From Rikenellaceae bacterium (GTDB taxonomy: Bacteria; Bacteroidota; Bacteroidia; Bacteroidales; Rikenellaceae), in NCBI GenBank assembly GCA_021201795.1, contig JAJQEF010000020.1:28347-92346 (forward strand): DNA of 64,000 bases, written 5' to 3'. Below, piece by piece: positions 61,904-64,000 of the stretch (positions are counted from its first letter, which is position 1; the number at the start of each line of letters is the position of its first letter). Both the position numbers and the translations under genes were made by a program. A model generated the notes under the pieces. That model ran no database searches. It was not told the DNA's origin and was given only the letters and a program-made list of their open reading frames with translations.

Positions 61904-63151
61904 CTATTCGAATCTTATCGTTTTTTCAGGACGGATGCCGGAAACGATCGTGGTAGGTATGGTAAGAAGTATGATAATGGACACGAATACGCCTGCATTC
62001 AGCAGAATAATGTAGAACCAATCGATATATACAGGAATTTTGGATAGAAAATATCCCTCGGCATCGAGTTTCAGTATTCCTGTTTTTTCCTGGATAAAGC
62101 ACAGTGCAAGTCCGATAATATTTCCGAATAACATTCCTTTTAAAACTATGTACGAGGATCGTGCTATGAAGATTTTCTGTATCGTGAAAGTTTTCATTCC
62201 CAGAGACTTCATTATTCCGATGAACTGGGTTTTTTCCAATAATATTATCAGTAATGCTGCGATCATATTGAAAACTGCGACCAGCAGCATTATAACTATT
62301 ATAATAACAGCATTGAGATCGTGCGTGTCCAGCCAGTCGAAGATCAGTGGATTATTTTCCTTAAGGTCAATGACTACCAAAGGTTCCGTGATCTCTTTCG
62401 ACATTGAATTCAACAGAGCAAAGATATCGTAACTAAATGTTTCTATAAAACTAAAATCGTCCGCTGTTACTTCGAAACCGGAAATTTCAGAACTGCTCCA
62501 ATTATTCAGCCGTTGAACGTTCCTTATATCTGTCAGGATCATAATATTATCCAGATCGGTAAGATCAGTATGGTAAATTCCTGAGACAGTAAATCTGTCA
62601 GTGCGGGGAGGATCCTGGATGAACATTAACTCCATACGGTCGCCTATGCCGAGCCGCATCTGAGAAGCGAGTCCTTGTGAGATCAGGGCGTTTTTATTAC
62701 GTGCGCTGTCCGATACTACAGGGAGAGTGCCTTCTGCAAGATTTTTCTCGAAAAAACTCCAGTCATAATCTGCGCCCACTCCTTTTAGCAGTATCCCGTC
62801 GATTACTTCTTCTCCTTTTATTATTCCTGATTTAAGCGCATAGCGATTCAGTTTTTTAAAATGGGGCAGTTTTTGTATGGCATCGATAAATGGCTGGTCG
62901 GATGAGATTGGACGCGCCTCCAAAGGATCTCGGTCATCATAATGTTTTATCTGCACATGGGACATGAATCCGGTCAGATTGTCTGTTATCTCTTTTTTGA
63001 AACCGAATATAATGCTTAATGAGATTATCATAACGGCAAGTCCTATCGCAACACTTATTGTTGCGACCCTTACCATTACCATATTGGTTCTGCCACCTTT
63101 TTCAGCAGCAATACGTCTGGCAAAAAAATATTCGAGATTGACTTTTCCCAT
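61904..63151 (-). CDS. FtsX-like ABC transporter permease (LolE/LolC-like)
   Basis: 415 residues. The N-terminal start NLEYFFARRIAAEKGG, with a first membrane segment VRVATISVAIGLAVMIISLS, a long periplasmic domain (about 50-270), and three C-terminal membrane segments with FIGIMKSLGMKTFTIQKIFI (the coupling-helix region) define the MacB/LolE permease class. Members move lipoproteins or act as mechanotransmitters; the ATPase subunit is not in the window. First gene of the operon with menG. Confidence 0.9.
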   Translation of the reverse strand: MGKVNLEYFFARRIAAEKGGRTNMVMVRVATISVAIGLAVMIISLSIIFGFKKEITDNLTGFMSHVQIKHYDDRDPLEARPISSDQPFIDAIQKLPHFKKLNRYALKSGIIKGEEVIDGILLKGVGADYDWSFFEKNLAEGTLPVVSDSARNKNALISQGLASQMRLGIGDRMELMFIQDPPRTDRFTVSGIYHTDLTDLDNIMILTDIRNVQRLNNWSSSEISGFEVTADDFSFIETFSYDIFALLNSMSKEITEPLVVIDLKENNPLIFDWLDTHDLNAVIIIVIMLLVAVFNMIAALLIILLEKTQFIGIMKSLGMKTFTIQKIFIARSSYIVLKGMLFGNIIGLALCFIQEKTGILKLDAEGYFLSKIPVYIDWFYIILLNAGVFVSIIILLTIPTTIVSGIRPEKTIRFE

Positions 63152-63177
63152 TCACGTGCAAAGTAACATAAAAAATA

Positions 63178-63185
63178 TACATTTG
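63178..63185 (+). promoter_or_regulatory. -7 promoter box of the VanX-like gene
   Basis: TACATTTG places the transcript start near 63192, supporting the ATG at 63207 over the GTG at 63198. Confidence 0.5.
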
Positions 63186-63206
63186 TCTAAATAATAAGTG
63201 AAAAAT

Positions 63207-63905
63207 ATGGCATCAATAAAATTCATTTCAAAAACGTTGTTATTTGTTTTTCTTCTTTTAAATATGCAACGAATGAATGCCCAGGCGCATCTTAATTATA
63301 GTGAAACGGAGCAGCGGATGGCTTCAATGGGGCTTGTGGATATTAAGCAGTTGGACCCGTCCATACTGGTACAACTCGTATATGCGACCGCTGATAATTT
63401 TGTAGGGGAGGTTCTTTACGATGATATAAACAAGGCATTTCTCCGGCCTGAGGCTGCCGAGGCCGTTGTCAGGGCGCAGCAATTATTGAAAAAAGAAAAT
63501 CCGGGATATACACTCCTTGTATATGATGCTGCAAGACCGATGGCAGTGCAGAAGAATATGAAAGATAAAGTCAGGGGAACCAGTATGGATATATACGTTT
63601 CCAGTCCTGAAAACGGTGGCGGCCTTCATAACTACGGTATGGCTGTGGACATAACGATAGCGGACGATAGTGGTGCGCCGCTCTCCATGGGAACCGATTT
63701 TGATTTTCTCGGGAAGGAATCGAATATAGATAAGGAACAAGAACTGGTTGCAAAGGGTAAAATCACCGAGAGTGAACGACTTAACAGGGAATTGTTGAGG
63801 AAAGTTATGAAAGGGGCCGGATTCATGCCTTTGAAAACAGAATGGTGGCATTTCAATTTCTGCACGAGAGCGTACGCAAAAGCCAATCTTTCTTTGATAG
63901 AATAA
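63207..63905 (+). CDS. VanX-type D-alanyl-D-alanine dipeptidase (M15)
   Basis: 232 residues from ATG 63207. A signal peptide (FISKTLLFVFLLLNMQRMNA) exports the enzyme. The zinc site is complete: GGLHNYGMAVDITI supplies His and Asp, and the C-terminal KTEWWHFNF supplies Glu and His. VYDAARPMAVQKNM provides the Arg that stabilises the transition state. VanX-type enzymes split D-Ala-D-Ala; in non-resistant bacteria a periplasmic homologue recycles or scavenges the dipeptide. No other van genes are near, so vancomycin resistance is not implied. Confidence 0.92.
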   Translation: MASIKFISKTLLFVFLLLNMQRMNAQAHLNYSETEQRMASMGLVDIKQLDPSILVQLVYATADNFVGEVLYDDINKAFLRPEAAEAVVRAQQLLKKENPGYTLLVYDAARPMAVQKNMKDKVRGTSMDIYVSSPENGGGLHNYGMAVDITIADDSGAPLSMGTDFDFLGKESNIDKEQELVAKGKITESERLNRELLRKVMKGAGFMPLKTEWWHFNFCTRAYAKANLSLIE

Positions 63906-64000
63906 GGACTCTTAGAGTTTTGGTTTAATTATATCATTTTTTCTGTCTTAAAAATTAATAAATGTGACTTTCTGGCACATGAATTGCATCTGTTTTAAAA

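Noticed and set aside
63207..63905. Vancomycin-resistance locus
   Set aside because: No vanH, vanA or vanRS genes; an isolated exported VanX-like enzyme is common and not resistance evidence.
1..64000. CRISPR arrays, insertion sequences, rRNA genes
   Set aside because: No regularly spaced repeats, transposase genes or rRNA sequences were seen.

Overview
The window is chromosomal DNA of a Bacteroidetes bacterium, most likely order Bacteroidales. The evidence is the recurrent TAnnTTTG -7 promoter box (often with TTTG 18-20 nt upstream), a MurF-alanine racemase fusion, a DUF3276/Pur-alpha-like protein, LemA/TPM genes, an SLBB polysaccharide exporter, a TamB homologue, and rare Shine-Dalgarno sites. 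Menaquinone is apparently made by the futalosine route (mqnB and menG are both present). The standard genetic code applies: many genes end in TGA.

Layout. 1-2.7 kb: the end of a DUF1848 gene, then two divergent nitroreductase genes and a flavin/PLP-oxidase-like split-barrel gene. 2.8-11.1 kb: a tightly overlapping, AT-rich surface-polysaccharide operon (Wzx flippase, acyltransferase, GT2, EpsG/Wzy polymerase, three GT4 enzymes, a TPR-like protein). 11.1-22 kb: housekeeping genes: proA, a topoisomerase IV/gyrase A subunit, shikimate kinase, an aldose-1-epimerase-like enzyme, cstA with a polysaccharide exporter, trigger factor. 22.2-23.0 kb: a DUF1349 lipoprotein and tRNA-Leu(UAG).

23.1-36.2 kb is the most distinctive block. 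A divergently encoded GntR/UTRA repressor faces a long co-directional array: 2-oxoacid dehydrogenase E2, a small membrane protein, E3, a fused E1 alpha-beta, a PHP-domain protein, an aldolase-SDR fusion, a sorbitol-type dehydrogenase, a double class II aldolase whose second half has lost its metal ligands, then lipoate-protein ligase. It reads as a substrate-induced pathway in which a phosphorylated polyol or keto-sugar is oxidised and cleaved, and the product enters a dedicated lipoyl complex. The substrate cannot be read from the sequence. This is my main candidate for an undescribed system.

36.2-49 kb: nnr, mnmA, a Pur-alpha-like protein, a C-terminal processing protease, an nhaD antiporter gene broken by one in-frame TAA, LemA/TPM genes, a DUF454 protein, futalosine hydrolase, an AddB-like nuclease, and two tandem DUF5684 membrane proteins. 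49-51.7 kb: a small phage remnant consisting of an S24-type repressor with repeated operator-like sites, a small hypothetical gene, and a terminase large subunit broken by TGA exactly at a conserved Trp codon. 51.78-51.98 kb: a structured, gene-sized noncoding RNA with its own promoter box and U-tract, resembling 6S RNA but with competing and pseudoknot pairings. 52-64 kb: murF-alr, tsaD, tamB, a four-gene minus-strand operon (ABC permease, menG, LEA-like lipoprotein, SPOR protein), and a VanX-type dipeptidase.
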